Part shown: positions 47,191 through 57,700 of the stretch, piece by piece | Layout of the letters: each line of letters begins with the position of its first letter | How positions within the stretch are numbered: position 1 is the first letter of the stretch | NCBI RefSeq assembly: GCF_963675165.1 | Contig: NC_087384.1 | Span: forward strand, 5,759,182-5,823,181 | Origin: Halichondria panicea | Lineage: Eukaryota > Porifera > Demospongiae > Suberitida > Halichondriidae | DNA length: 64,000 nt | Direction of reading: 5' to 3' | Program-made: the position numbers and the translations under genes | The notes under the pieces: generated by a model | Database searches by the model: none | Seen by the model: only the letters and a program-made list of their open reading frames with translations | What the model was told of the DNA's origin: nothing

Positions 47191-47829
47191 ACAGTTTGTG
47201 GGGATCTGCGATGGGGGCCAGCCATACCGAAGGGCGATGGCATCACGGAATGCTGTTTTGTTGAGTGCTCTTCTATAGCGGTAAAGTAGCCTCTCGAGGC
47301 TAGCGGTAAAGCAGTGAGCCAGCTGGAGGCACCTTTTTCTCTTGCAAGGTCTGTTGCTAATTGCATTGGTGGTGTGAGAGACTCTCGTATCTCATTAGCC
47401 ACTTCTAGTCCTGTACTTCTTTTATTTTGTTCTTCGTGTTGATTTGGTGTACAAGGACTTCATAGGAGTAATTTTTGTTTTGCGAAGCTATTAATTAAGT
47501 CAACGAGAGGTTTTGTCACCTGTTGTGATGATGACTGATACATGTGTATTGTTCATCTGCCAACCACGCAGGGTTTCCTATATTTAAACCTCCTAGGTGA
47601 GCAGGGAGGGCAAATAGGCTGGTAGGCGAACAACTAGGCCTGGTACTAGTTGTCTGCGCATGCGCCAGTCGTTTGTCAAATTCTGACAAAATTTAATGGA
47701 TATTCTTATTCACTTTCGTGACATTTATATTCATGTACTATCGTGTACTAGAAGTCAGTTCCCGTTTTATCATTATTGGAATGGCTCTTATATAGCTGAA
47801 GCTTCTCTCTTCTTTGCATGCATGACTGA

Positions 47830-48056
47830 ATAGCGCCAAGGGCGTATAAAAAAAGAGAGGGCATGCAACTCCACTATCAGTACACGTAGCTAGCAGAGTT
47901 CAAACGTGGGCGGAGGAATGTGTGCATTTGCATGAAGTGCTAAAAATAGAAATTTCATTTCATGCACAGTCATGCACATTCAACCGCCCACGTTTGAACT
48001 CTGCTCATATATAGGAGTTGCATGCCCTCTCTTCTTTTATACGCCCTTGATAGCGC
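47830..48056. mobile_element. 213-bp foldback element with 7-bp target duplication
   Basis: 47837-48049 has inverted ends CAAGGGCGTATAAA and complement, with longer imperfect arms that include AGAGAGGGCATGCAACTCC and GCAGAGTTCAAACGTGGGCGG. Flanked by ATAGCGC on both sides (47830-47836, 48050-48056). Each arm carries a GTATAAAA-type TATA motif facing inwards. Confidence 0.8.
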
Positions 48057-48371
48057 CCTATATGCAGTATGTATAGTCCTATAATATTAGAATCCGCTCT
48101 TATTTCCCGGCTATAATTACACTAGCTGTTACTGGTTTTCGGATATCCCTGCATATATCTTACTTGCATCACAGATCCAAAATTATTATTATTTGGACAC
48201 AAAATAATATGTATGTAAATACAATCGAGTCTTACACAGGGTTTGCAAGCCAAGGGTTTATTTGATGAGACGGATCCACTAACAGCTGTGAGTTTTATTA
48301 TAGGGCACACTATAATTATGTATGGCCAGTTGGTTGTGGAAGCTAATCATTGCTAACCTTTAAGGAAATGT

Positions 48372-48520
48372 TTGCGTTTGGCATTCATGGACTACATACT
48401 TCAGAAAGAGTTAGACGAAATTGTTGTAGATTGGAATTCCCACTATGTTAGGAAACAGAGACATCTTACGTCTCCTTGTGGAATCCCTGAGAAGCTATTC
48501 AACCTATCTGAACTATATGG
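48372..48520 (+). mobile_element. Integrase-core-like fragment (element fossil)
   Basis: The frame contains LQKELDEIVVDWNSHYVRKQ and PCGIPEKLFNLSELYG. These resemble the C-terminal side of an integrase-core family common in invertebrate mobile elements (pattern WNxHxxR ... GxPxxL). Only this piece is present, so it is listed as a fossil fragment; the family is uncertain. Confidence 0.4.
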
Positions 48521-48787
48521 TAATACATCATACATTTATTACGGTATACACTCATAATGATGCATGATCCTCGAGCCAGAATTGCAAAATTATATATAGT
48601 CATTATAATATAATTATAGATTTGAGGTGGATCATTTTCTAACCCTAACCCTAAGCTGCACGTACTGTCCCAAGGATGGCCGGATTAATGAGAGTCTATA
48701 CTACACATATGCATGTATATAATTATATATATAGCTATAAGCTATATACTGTAATACTTTTGCTCACATATCTAATTATATACACCT

Positions 48788-49870
48788 AGCCTCGACTCCA
48801 GCCCCTTGAATAGTGGGCCTGGTATTTACTGTTGGCGCGTGGGTGGACAATTAATTTATTATTTACCGTATTTTATCTCATTGAACGTTAAAACAGTATT
48901 TTATCTTATTGTGATAAAGAGAACAGAAAAAAGAAAAAGAAGAGGCTACCTCTCTGTATATAATATACTGTAGACAGAGACAGCTAAGTAAAACATCAGG
49001 TCTGTAGATTTAACTTGAGGCTCGGATCGGATACACACTCAGGCGACAAGTTAATCTCATAAGAAATTAGTTAAACCTGTGGGTAAAAAATAAATGTGGA
49101 TAAGTACAGTGGCTGTGACGTAACATAATGTGAGGACTACTTATTGATTTACACAATAGATTTACCATTGAAAGCACTATCCATTAATACACACTCAAGC
49201 AACAAGTCCGGATACACACTCAAGCAACAAGTCCCTCGGATCGGATACACACAAGTCCCTCGGATTGTAAACACATTCAGGCCACACAGTTCTCGGATCA
49301 CCACGTACTTACTCTGTGACCAATTTTCGGCAAATGTCACAACAATACTTCCTTCCAGAGAGAATGGCACTGAACGTCGAACAGACACACCAACACTTTG
49401 AAGATGGCTTCACTCAGAGAAACAAGAGGAGAAATCACCATCACAACACTTCTTTCAGAGAGAGGTGCACTGGTCCTGTCAAGCTTCACATCAATCAAGA
49501 AAGGGAGTGTCTGGAAAGCAGATGGACTTGCTCTGGGACTTGCCATAGCCGGTCGGTACGGTACCCACATAAACACCAGCGTACAGACACTTCAACGCCT
49601 CCAGCTGCTTGTCTTTCACTAGACCTGGTTTTCCAACACAGGATAACGCGTACGCGAGAGCAGAAGAGAAGGTAGCAGCCATTACTGACACAACTTGGAC
49701 TAGATTTCTTTTTTCAATGACATCATTATAAATGAAACGGATATCAATGTTTTACAAACTAATGCGGAATAAGAATACTGATAAATATACTGCAATTTAC
49801 GATTACCCAGATTCTGGGTAATTCTGGCGCATGCGTAAACAGTGTATACCAGGCCGTCTTTCTCAGAGAC
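48788..49870. mobile_element. Degenerate relative of the RecQ-carrying transposon
   Basis: The left border begins TAGCCTCGACTCCAGCCCC. The right part (49815-49860), read on the minus strand, matches the subterminal sequence of the 57169 element: GGCCTGGTATAC, CGCATGCG, then a GGGTAAT block. Inside on the minus strand lies a RecQ-like helicase start (about 49690-49490: SSALAYALSCV, KDKQLEALKCLY, VPTGYGKSQ with the Walker A intact), followed in another frame by LSERSVVMVISPLVSL (motif Ia). At least one frameshift; no transposase part seen. Clearly a non-functional deletion copy. Confidence 0.75.
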
Positions 49871-49883
49871 ATTTTAGACGTAC

Positions 49884-50436
49884 AAGGACATTTGCTGGTT
49901 TCACATCAAGGTGAATTGTAGGAGGATTAGAAGTGTGCATATATCGTAGAGCTTGAGCCACTTGGAATCCAATCTGCACTTCAGTCACTCAGTCTCAGCA
50001 GTGACATCTGAACGCAATTGAGAGTTACGATAGAAATTGTAAGCAGAATTTCATACTGTGTATATATAGCAACTTACTCTTAATGAGTCAAAAATTAGCA
50101 TATGCAGTTGGTGATGATTATAGGAGCCTCGTCTCTTGGATAATAACTCGATCCCAGTAATGAGAGTATGTTGGGATGCTGCATGTACACTTCTATATAT
50201 AAAATATAGGAAACACGACTTAAAATTGTGTTCATGTATTTCCTATAATTATATATATATATACCCATGCATATACAGCAATCTCCCTTGAAACTGCATC
50301 TGAGAGCCCATGCATGCATGCATATTATGTCCCACTGGCAAGATTTTGGCAGAAACTGAAGTACCCCTCCATACATGCATAGCACGATGGACTACTCCAA
50401 AACTCCCTCTTCCAAGTTCTTCTAGCATTCGCACTT
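49884..50436 (-). pseudogene. Protein kinase domain fragment
   Basis: Exon-like blocks: 50436-50336 with the glycine loop and a conserved-Lys strand (LGRGSFGVVHRA ... VSAKIL); about 50190-50107 (MQHPNILSLLGSSYYPRDEA); and 49974-49884 with the catalytic loop (ALRYMHTSN ... IHLDVKPANVL), ending at a GTACGT donor. This is the order of a Ser/Thr or tyrosine-kinase-like catalytic domain up to HxDxKxxN. The DFG motif and C-lobe should follow on the minus strand, but the degenerate transposon begins within 15-20 bases. The N-lobe exons before the loop are the first recognisable ones. Probably an interrupted gene; a real gene with a large intron holding the element cannot be excluded. Confidence 0.65.
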
Positions 50437-50984
50437 CTGTACAATGAATCAGTAAAATGCATGCAATAACATTGTTACTGTCACGCTGATGCTGCCTATA
50501 GCTGATGCTGCCTATAGCTGTTATAATAATAATTATGCAAAACTATAACTGATAGCCACGACACTCATCACTTGCATGTCCTTGCTGCCTCGTGATCCAT
50601 TGCTGCTGTACTTTCTGCTGACCTTGTCCATCAGCCTTGTGGACACTCATAGAGGGAACGCTAATTATACTTTTCCCAGGCATTGGTTAGCTTGTTGGAG
50701 TCTCATGTCTGCATGCAACTACAGTCTACAGCTCCTAAGTTTCTTACGGTGTCCTCGATTTTCAGCCATGTATTAGTTTTCTTGAGTATAAGAATTGGTA
50801 AAAATAGCAGAATGTTATAAGAAGAGCTAGGGTGATTGATATAGCCATTGAAGTATTGGCTATAGACAGTGCTGACTGATCTCTCTTTGTCTCTTTGACA
50901 TATATAGAAGGTACCAAATGCAAATAATTATGATGAATAGGTAGAGAGTTTCAAGGGAATCATAAAACTTACTTTTATAACAAA

Positions 50985-51300
50985 TTAATAATAATTTCCA
51001 GACAATATCAGTCCAACTGATAGAACCCCAGATGATAACACAGGGAGAGACATGTCTGGAGCCATGGCAACTACTAGATTATGGATAATCGGAACAAAGA
51101 GGAGCAGTCCCACCCAGTAGCGATGCTTGGAGTGAATGCATGGAGCGTGGTATACATCCAAGAATCCAATGTATTTTTTCTTAGTCCATTTCAAAACCTT
51201 TGAACAGTGAGAAAACCTTTGTCCAAAAAGAGCAGTATACAGTGAACAACCCACTGGCAACCCACGATCCAGTTGAGAAAGAAGAAGCTGCCACTTTAGC
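50985..51300 (-). pseudogene. Exon of a sponge-type multi-pass membrane protein
   Basis: The frame reads WQLLLSQLDRGLPVGCSLY ... ALFGQRF, then KYIGFLDVYHAPCIHSKHRY and a hydrophobic WVGLLLFVPIIHNLVVAMA, and a second hydrophobic run to a stop. I recall similar FLDVYHAP ... HRYWxGLLL segments in large sponge surface-receptor families with several TM helices. Only this exon was recognised. It may be a remnant or part of a gene with unseen exons. Confidence 0.4.
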
Positions 51301-52750
51301 TAGCTTCTGTTCCTTCTAGAGTTGACTGCATGCATGCAGGTATTGACCTTAGTACATCTGTAGAATAGGTAAAATATGACTGTAAATGACTGTAGATTGC
51401 TAAAAATCAATTCTAATATTCTGAGCAAATTAAAGGGGGGTTCCTTAATTTGCTCCCTTGGATCTCCCCCTGGATCCGCCACTGCAATGGTAGCAAGTTG
51501 TGGACACTAGAAACAAGTTAACATGCAGTGAAAAACACACACATGCATTTAATAATTATACCCTCGCGAATACATGCCCACCATTTTCTGTAGGTACAAG
51601 AGGGGACTAAAGTCTATTTGCGTTGAGTTCGGCCCGGAATTTATGTGGTAAATTATGGCTTCATTTATGCTTTATGTGGTTGACAAGTATGCCAGGGACT
51701 TCTACATGGAAAATGCTAACTTTTAGCTGGTTGGAGCTTACCAACTCTATTGAGCATTATAGTAAAAGCGCTTTTTTAACAAGGAATCCAATGGTATAAT
51801 AATTATGAATTTCAGTAAAGTTTGACAAAGTTACGACAACTTTATGAAGGTCGAATTCAGACTTTAAGTGTATTTTCCCGAACAGCTATAGTGCATGAGG
51901 TTTTATTCGAATATACGCCCATCAAATAATTATAATAAATACCCGCGGCCTCTTATCGAGGCTTACACTTTTGGCAATAGTAAAACTGTCATTTCACTGA
52001 TAACAGCAGTTACCAATAAGTTGAAGTGAAATGTTACGTCTGATTTTACAATTTTAAATTTGCAACTGTACTACGTACATGCATAGAGAAGTAAAAAGCA
52101 CAGTATTATAAAGAAGAAAATTAGTGGGTGTGGTCTATTTAAACGTACAATGATACAACTGATGGATCACAATGATGCTAGTGACAATACTAAAAAGGTG
52201 TACGTGGACATTATAAGTGGATAACTGACACGCAGTATACTGGAACATGCTTGGACTACTATAGCTATACTATTGTTGCGAAACTAATTATGGATCCACG
52301 GAATACAATTGACCACTACATGATCAGTGCCAAGGATGTTCACACAAATTAATGTCATCACTAAAAGTCTATAGTGTCTTGTCTGATATCCAGAAAAGGG
52401 TAACTTTCTTCTCAATCCGGTCCAAACACACTATTATAGCTATATACTTACTGATATTTTTCATAATTATTTCATGCATACCTATTATAGCCTCGTCCCC
52501 ACAGGTCAACTTTTTTTATAAAACGGAAGGGAGAAAATAGGCTTGGGATAGATTATATATCTATAGCGATAGTAAACTGTATGTATAAAACACGTGGTAA
52601 ATTAATGTCTATACTTCACTGAAAATACAGCTACAGAGAAATGATTATACTATAATTTTATCATGTCCAGCTTCCAAGTTCATTGTCTGCAGCAACTGCA
52701 TGGTAGCACAATAGAGAACCATCCAAATGTCTACGGAAGCCCATTAGAGC
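51301..52750. other. Gene-poor stretch with a dispersed repeat
   Basis: Only short frames. ACCCTCGCGAATACATGCCC (about 51558) and TACGCCCATCAAATAAT (about 51913) recur in the same order near 61649 and 61752, marking a dispersed repeat of about 0.4 kb here that is shorter at 61.6 kb. Confidence 0.5.
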
Positions 52751-52767
52751 AATTCAATTCCTATAGT

Positions 52768-53390
52768 TTAGAGGTCACCACTAACTCGAAAGTGAGGCCA
52801 CGTGGAAGTAACACAACTTGGAAGTGAACATTTTAAATGAAGTTAATAGCCATGTTGTATTAATAGTTGCTAGTAGTTGCTATAGTTCTGTAATTATTTT
52901 ACTTTGTGTTGCTATCATTTTACTATTTAAGGTCTCTTTACAAGCGAAACCTCCAATTGGTTTTACAGGAGGTCAGAGGTCACCACTAACTCAGAAGTAA
53001 AGCCACATGGAAGGAAAACGAGTTGGAAATGAAGTAGATTAGAAATTCGTAGTCTCGTAAGCCAGCCGTTACAATGTATCAAATGAAGATTGTTTTATAT
53101 ACAAGCTTGGCCATAGTCATTGAAGCGAGAACATGCAGCAACTGCCGCAGAGGCAAACCAACATTTATAATAAGCACATGGCATTGTGTTCTGCGCATGC
53201 GCAATGCATTGCAAACTCGATATCACTTCTACAATAAAAACACTGCAAACAATAATAAAAACATTGTATAGATCTGTAATCTATATCATGCACAGAATCT
53301 CTATTGACTTCATTTGTTTTCAACCGGCTTCACTTCCAAATTGCGTTCCTTCCAGGTTAGTGGTGACCTCTGACCTCATGTAAAGCCAAG
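52768..53390. repeat. GAGGTCACCACTAACTC repeat, two direct and one inverted copy
   Basis: GAGGTCACCACTAACTCGAA at 52770, GAGGTCACCACTAACTCAGA at about 52974 and the inverted GGTTAGTGGTGACCTCTGAC at about 53355, each next to TTCCAAxTTG-type sequence. This fits the ends of a small inverted-repeat element with an extra internal end. Confidence 0.6.
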
Positions 53391-53575
53391 TAGAAGTTTA
53401 GCTTCTTTAGATGACAACAAACGAGTACATCCCAGCTCTAGCAAGTCTATGCAACTACTAGCAACTAGCTATATTATTCATGCATACAACGCGGCTACGC
53501 TTCAAAACCATTCATACTGGTGACATACATAATCTATATCGCATGAAAATCACAAGTTTATAATTACATACTTAC

Positions 53576-56190
53576 TTCTAGGATCACAATGATGCTGGTT
53601 CACAAGATACTTGACTGTGTCCAAGTGGCCATTGGCACAGGCCAGAGAGAGTGGGGTGTCACCAGCCTTGTTGACTGTACCTGTGAACACCAATTGTTTT
53701 TAAAGTGAGCCACAATCATCGATTGAAATAGTTATCATGACTAATAACTAACTGGGGGCTCAAGCAAACAAAAAGCAGATAAGTAGAGCTTGTCTATAAG
53801 AGTGAAAAGAAAACTTTTTCTTGAGGTACCATTTTCTCCTTTTGGATCGAGGCCCACAGTTTCCACAAGGCGCTTGACCCAGTCCAGCCAGCCATAGAAT
53901 GCACTCACTGACAGAGCACTCTCACCTTCCCCTGCAGTTAGCACAATTAATTAAGACAGTATATACAATTACTTGCATTGTACAGTGTATTGGTTAATAC
54001 AGAAGGATAGCAAAAGAGAAAGAAAAGACTTATTATTATACACAAGCTTGTAGTATGGAGTAGTTTCCCAAACAAGACAATGCTAGTAATTTAACAGGAG
54101 CAGTCATTATTTTACTGACCTTGCTGAGTGCACACACTCTCTACCAACTTGTACTCTCCAATGCTCACTATAGAGCTTCCACATTATCCTTCCACTGCGT
54201 GTCAATATTATTGATTTTGGCTGCCTGGAGAGTTGCTGCTGTGGGATGTTGGCTCTTCTTTATGGTTTCCAGTTGGTCATTGCCCAATCCCAAGTGAACA
54301 CCAAGTTGAAGCCATTGGTCACATTCCAGCTGACTCAGCTGTTTCAGTGTTGGGTACGATGACAGAGGATCTACATAATAGTTAGAGAAAAAAAGACAGA
54401 AAAGGAGGATCAATGAGATTTAGAAGCCAAGGGGACTATATGAATGTACTGAGAATGCATGCAAATAAGTCCCTGAGGCATTGTCATTGTCTAGCCATGC
54501 ATACATCTGTTGTACACAGGCTTAGATATTGGTGATAGGGCTATGTACAAGTAAACTGTTGGAGGGAAATAAAATAAACTATGGATGCTATGGGAGGTGA
54601 TCAGTGCCAAAACCTCCAGTTCTTTTTATTTAGTACTTGCATGGGTAAAGTTCTATGACACGCTCTCTCTTATTTGCATGGTGAAGTTCTACATATGAAT
54701 GAAAGTTTTACATACAAATGAGAAGTTCTACATACAAATAACGCTGCATGGCAAATGAGGTGAAAAGGAGAGTGGTTTCCAGTCAAGCAAATTCACTATA
54801 TATATGCGTATCATTTGTATGTAGAACTTCACCATGCAAATGAGAGTATCATTTGTATGTAAAACTTCACCATGCAAATGAGAGTATCATTTGTATGTAT
54901 AGAACTTCACCATGCAAATGAGAGAGAGCGTGTCATTTGTATGTAGAACGTCACTATGCAAATGATTTTAGAAAAAGAGCTGGAGGTTTTGGCACTGATC
55001 ACCCCCCATAGTATGCAAATATTGCTGGATCGAGGTTAGACATTGTGACCAATCATATTCAGAGGCGTAACTAGAAATTTTACGGGAAGGAGGCAACACC
55101 CCTGCAAAATGTTTGACCGGAAACCACACCCACTAATTATCGCGTAGAAGTGAATGCAAATGGCAGTAAACTGCTATTTACCTGCTCTTCTTCTCTTTTC
55201 TACATCAACAAGACAGTGAAGAGCTCATTTCTGCTTTTTAGCTAGTTATCCGTAGTTGGCTAGCCAGAGCTATTAAAAGCTAGTGAGGTGAGTCACATGA
55301 CACTTGAAGTTCAATAGTACAGGAGACAAGGGCCTCCTCTGCCTCATTGCTAGTTACGCCCCTGATATTACACTATAAATACGTTCCCAACACCTTCAAA
55401 GAAACTGATCACTAATTAATTGGTTGAGATTTAACACATATGGAAGGTGCATGAACGGCATCACACGGAAACCACTGATCTAGCTGTACTGACCATGCAA
55501 CTCACTAGATACCTACTGACTACTGTGTACAACAGCTGATGGCCAACTCACCTCTAGGTCAAGGCTGGAACCCCTCCATATATAGTCAGCCAAGGCAGGG
55601 TATACCCCTCCCCTCTGGTCACATCAGCAGCAGTCAGTCCACCACCGCTCTTGATATCTGCATGGTTGGTTGAACAGGAGCACATGAACTGACAGTACAT
55701 GTGGTTTACTGTGTGCTAGCACTCACCCAGACATTGACACAACATACAAACAATAATATTAAATTGTCAAACCAATGACATAATATTTTTGGTGCTTTGA
55801 TGATAATAATAGTTAAATGTAGATTTATAAGGGATAAGACAAGATGACAGACACCTACTGACAAAGCTGGACTAACACCCAGGCTCACCTGTGGGACGGT
55901 GGTGCTCCAGTAACAGCTTAGCAGTGGCCTTACTGTTGAGGAGACATACATCGTGTAAGGGGATACAACCATCGTTATCTGTAGCAGCTACAATGGCTCC
56001 AAACTTGATGAGTAGTTCAGCACTGCGGAGATTGTCGTTAACACATGCCCTGTGTAGTGGAGTGTATCCACGCTGCTCTCTAGTGTAGTAGTCACTGTTG
56101 TTGGGTGGAGCTCCTCTCTGTAGCAGCTCAAGCACTTCTTGGTCATGACCACAACTACTAGCATAGTAGAGTTGTACAGCAAGGTAGTCA
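53576..56190 (-). CDS. Ankyrin-repeat/Death domain locus, model incomplete
   Basis: Exon-like blocks, high to low: 56190-55889 (ankyrin repeats: GYTPLHRACVNDNLRSAELL, GCIPLHDVCLLNSKATAKLL); about 55660-55560 (weak, SGGGLTAADVTRGEG); 54370-54120 (Death-like: LECDQWLQLGVHLGLGNDQL, ETIKKSQHPTAATLQAA); 53931-53830 (ALSVSAFYGWLDWVKRLVE, ankyrin-like); 53674-53576 (exactly 33 codons, GDTPLSLACANGHLDTVKYL). In the Death block the frame stops after WKDNVEAL, while IGEYKLVESVC continues in another frame a few bases on. Either the copy is damaged there or a base is wrong. Ankyrin-Death proteins are membrane or cytosolic adaptors. The first and last exons were not found, and this could be two genes. Confidence 0.55.
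54588..55011. mobile_element. Inverted-repeat element carrying octamer (ATGCAAAT) motifs
   Basis: CTATGGGAGGTGATCAGTGC with CAAAACCTCCAG at the left is mirrored at the right. Inside are tandem units of about 40 bp (CATTTGTATGTAGAACTTCACCATGCAAATGAGAG, in parts). ATGCAAAT occurs four times and its complement once. No coding frame. It lies between exon-like blocks of the ankyrin/Death locus. Confidence 0.85.
55060..55364. mobile_element. hAT-like MITE
   Basis: Ends CAGAGGCGTAACTAG and CTAGTTACGCCCCTG are inverted repeats of the CAGGGGCGTAACTAG type typical of hAT elements. About 305 bp, no coding frame. No exact 8-bp flank was found. Confidence 0.7.
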
Positions 56191-56399
56191 CTATGGGGAG
56201 ATAAGATGAGTGCAGCCATCATTGTGTTTGGGTATGCATGTGATAATGTTGTGGTAAAATGTACGATACACAATAGCCGTGAAGTGTCTGTAACCATGCC
56301 AACTGATATTAATAGCTGAAATAAACAGTGAAACAACAGTGGTGTCATGCACAGTGACTTGCTTCCAATGTCTCTGTAACCTCACAAGGCTTGCATACG

Positions 56400-57131
56400 A
56401 TCAATATCATCAGTAGCAGCCACATGCAGCTTTAGTGATAGTAACAACTCTCAACTTCTGCAACCGATTCACAAAGTGTGTGTTGACTCAAGGGGGAGGA
56501 TTAGTGAGCAAATTCATACCAAGTGCCAATGACAATCACCTCATAATGATGATGGCTCAGTCTGAAAAAGGGATGGATCAGACCAATATACTCCTGATCA
56601 GGGCTGTATAGTAAATACATTTATGATCATGTAACTGTTGACATTCGAACAACAAGTGTGCAACAAGTACATCGTATTATAAACGAATTATCTAGTCATC
56701 TATAAGCCATCCAGTTTCAGATAACGAAAGTTAGTATCAGTAACACAACCAGGATTGATTGAGTACTTGCATGCAACATAATTATTAGCAATTTACCTGA
56801 TTCTTGTATAAAGTAGCTTCTCACCAACTCTATATAGATCTACACAACACGACAGTAATTATGCATGATTGGTCAAATCATCGTTGGTCACTATACACTA
56901 CCAAACATGGTTACGTCAGTATACCACACAGGAAAGGATGATGCCATATATTATTTACAATGGGGAACCACTAAAACCAACCACACACATCTAAGAATGA
57001 CAACAATGCACACAAAAACATACGACGTGGGCGGATAATTATTGTTCAATCAAAGGCTAATTGCCTGAGCAGCATCGCGCCTGTCATACCTCCTCTGCCT
57101 GCAACCCAACACCAGCTCACATTATACATTG
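56400..57131. other. Gene-poor stretch
   Basis: AT-rich DNA upstream of the ankyrin exons. Only very short frames; probably 5' flank or intron of that locus. Confidence 0.45.
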
Positions 57132-57349
57132 CAGGGGCGTAGCCAGACTTTTGACATAGGGGTTTCCTTAGCCTCGATTCAAGGCCGCTTTAGAAGCGGC
57201 CTGGTATACCTTGTATGCGCATGCGCTTACATTACCCCAAAAAGGGGGTAATCCGTGTATTTGTGGATACTGTCAGTAAAATAAACATGTATACTATTTT
57301 GTATTCTAATTTTAGTGGTCCGTGTTACACACTTTACATATAGCAAAGA

Positions 57350-57700
57350 TGACTAGCTCGACTGACACTGAGTTCTCTTCCTCTCTGGCTTATGCCCTTT
57401 CTTGTGTGAAGAGAAGTCATTTAGTTCTGAGGGATAAACAGCTTGACACTCTACGGATGCTGTACGAAGGGAATGATGTTTTCCTGTGGGTTCCTACTGG
57501 ATATGAAAGTCTATCTGCTACCAAACTTTGCCTTTTTTATTCGACAAGAAGCTGGATAGAATTAGTTCTCCTCCTAGTGAGCGTAGTATTGTCCCCTAGT
57601 GTCTCTAATGGTAGATCAAGTGACTAGTCTACATGATCATGGTGTTCCTGCTGGTATACTCAGTGGAAACAAAGGGGTCGATAAGAAGTCCAAGTGAGTG
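57350..57700 (+). pseudogene. RecQ-like helicase fragment (transposon cargo)
   Basis: SSSLAYALSCVKRSHLVLRD and KQLDTLRMLYEGNDVFLWVP match the zero motif and Walker A approach of RecQ helicases. The Walker A here reads PTGYESL (Gly-Lys lost), whereas the copy at 49.6 kb has PTGYGKSQ. Further on, in other frames, come LPFLFDKKLDRI and VSLMVDQVTSLHDHGVPAGI (motif Ia), so there are at least two frameshifts. Everything after motif Ia is missing. Confidence 0.75.

Noticed and set aside
48640-48660. CCCTAACCCTAA, telomere-like words
   Set aside because: Only two to three units in a non-terminal position; chance or a tiny interstitial repeat.
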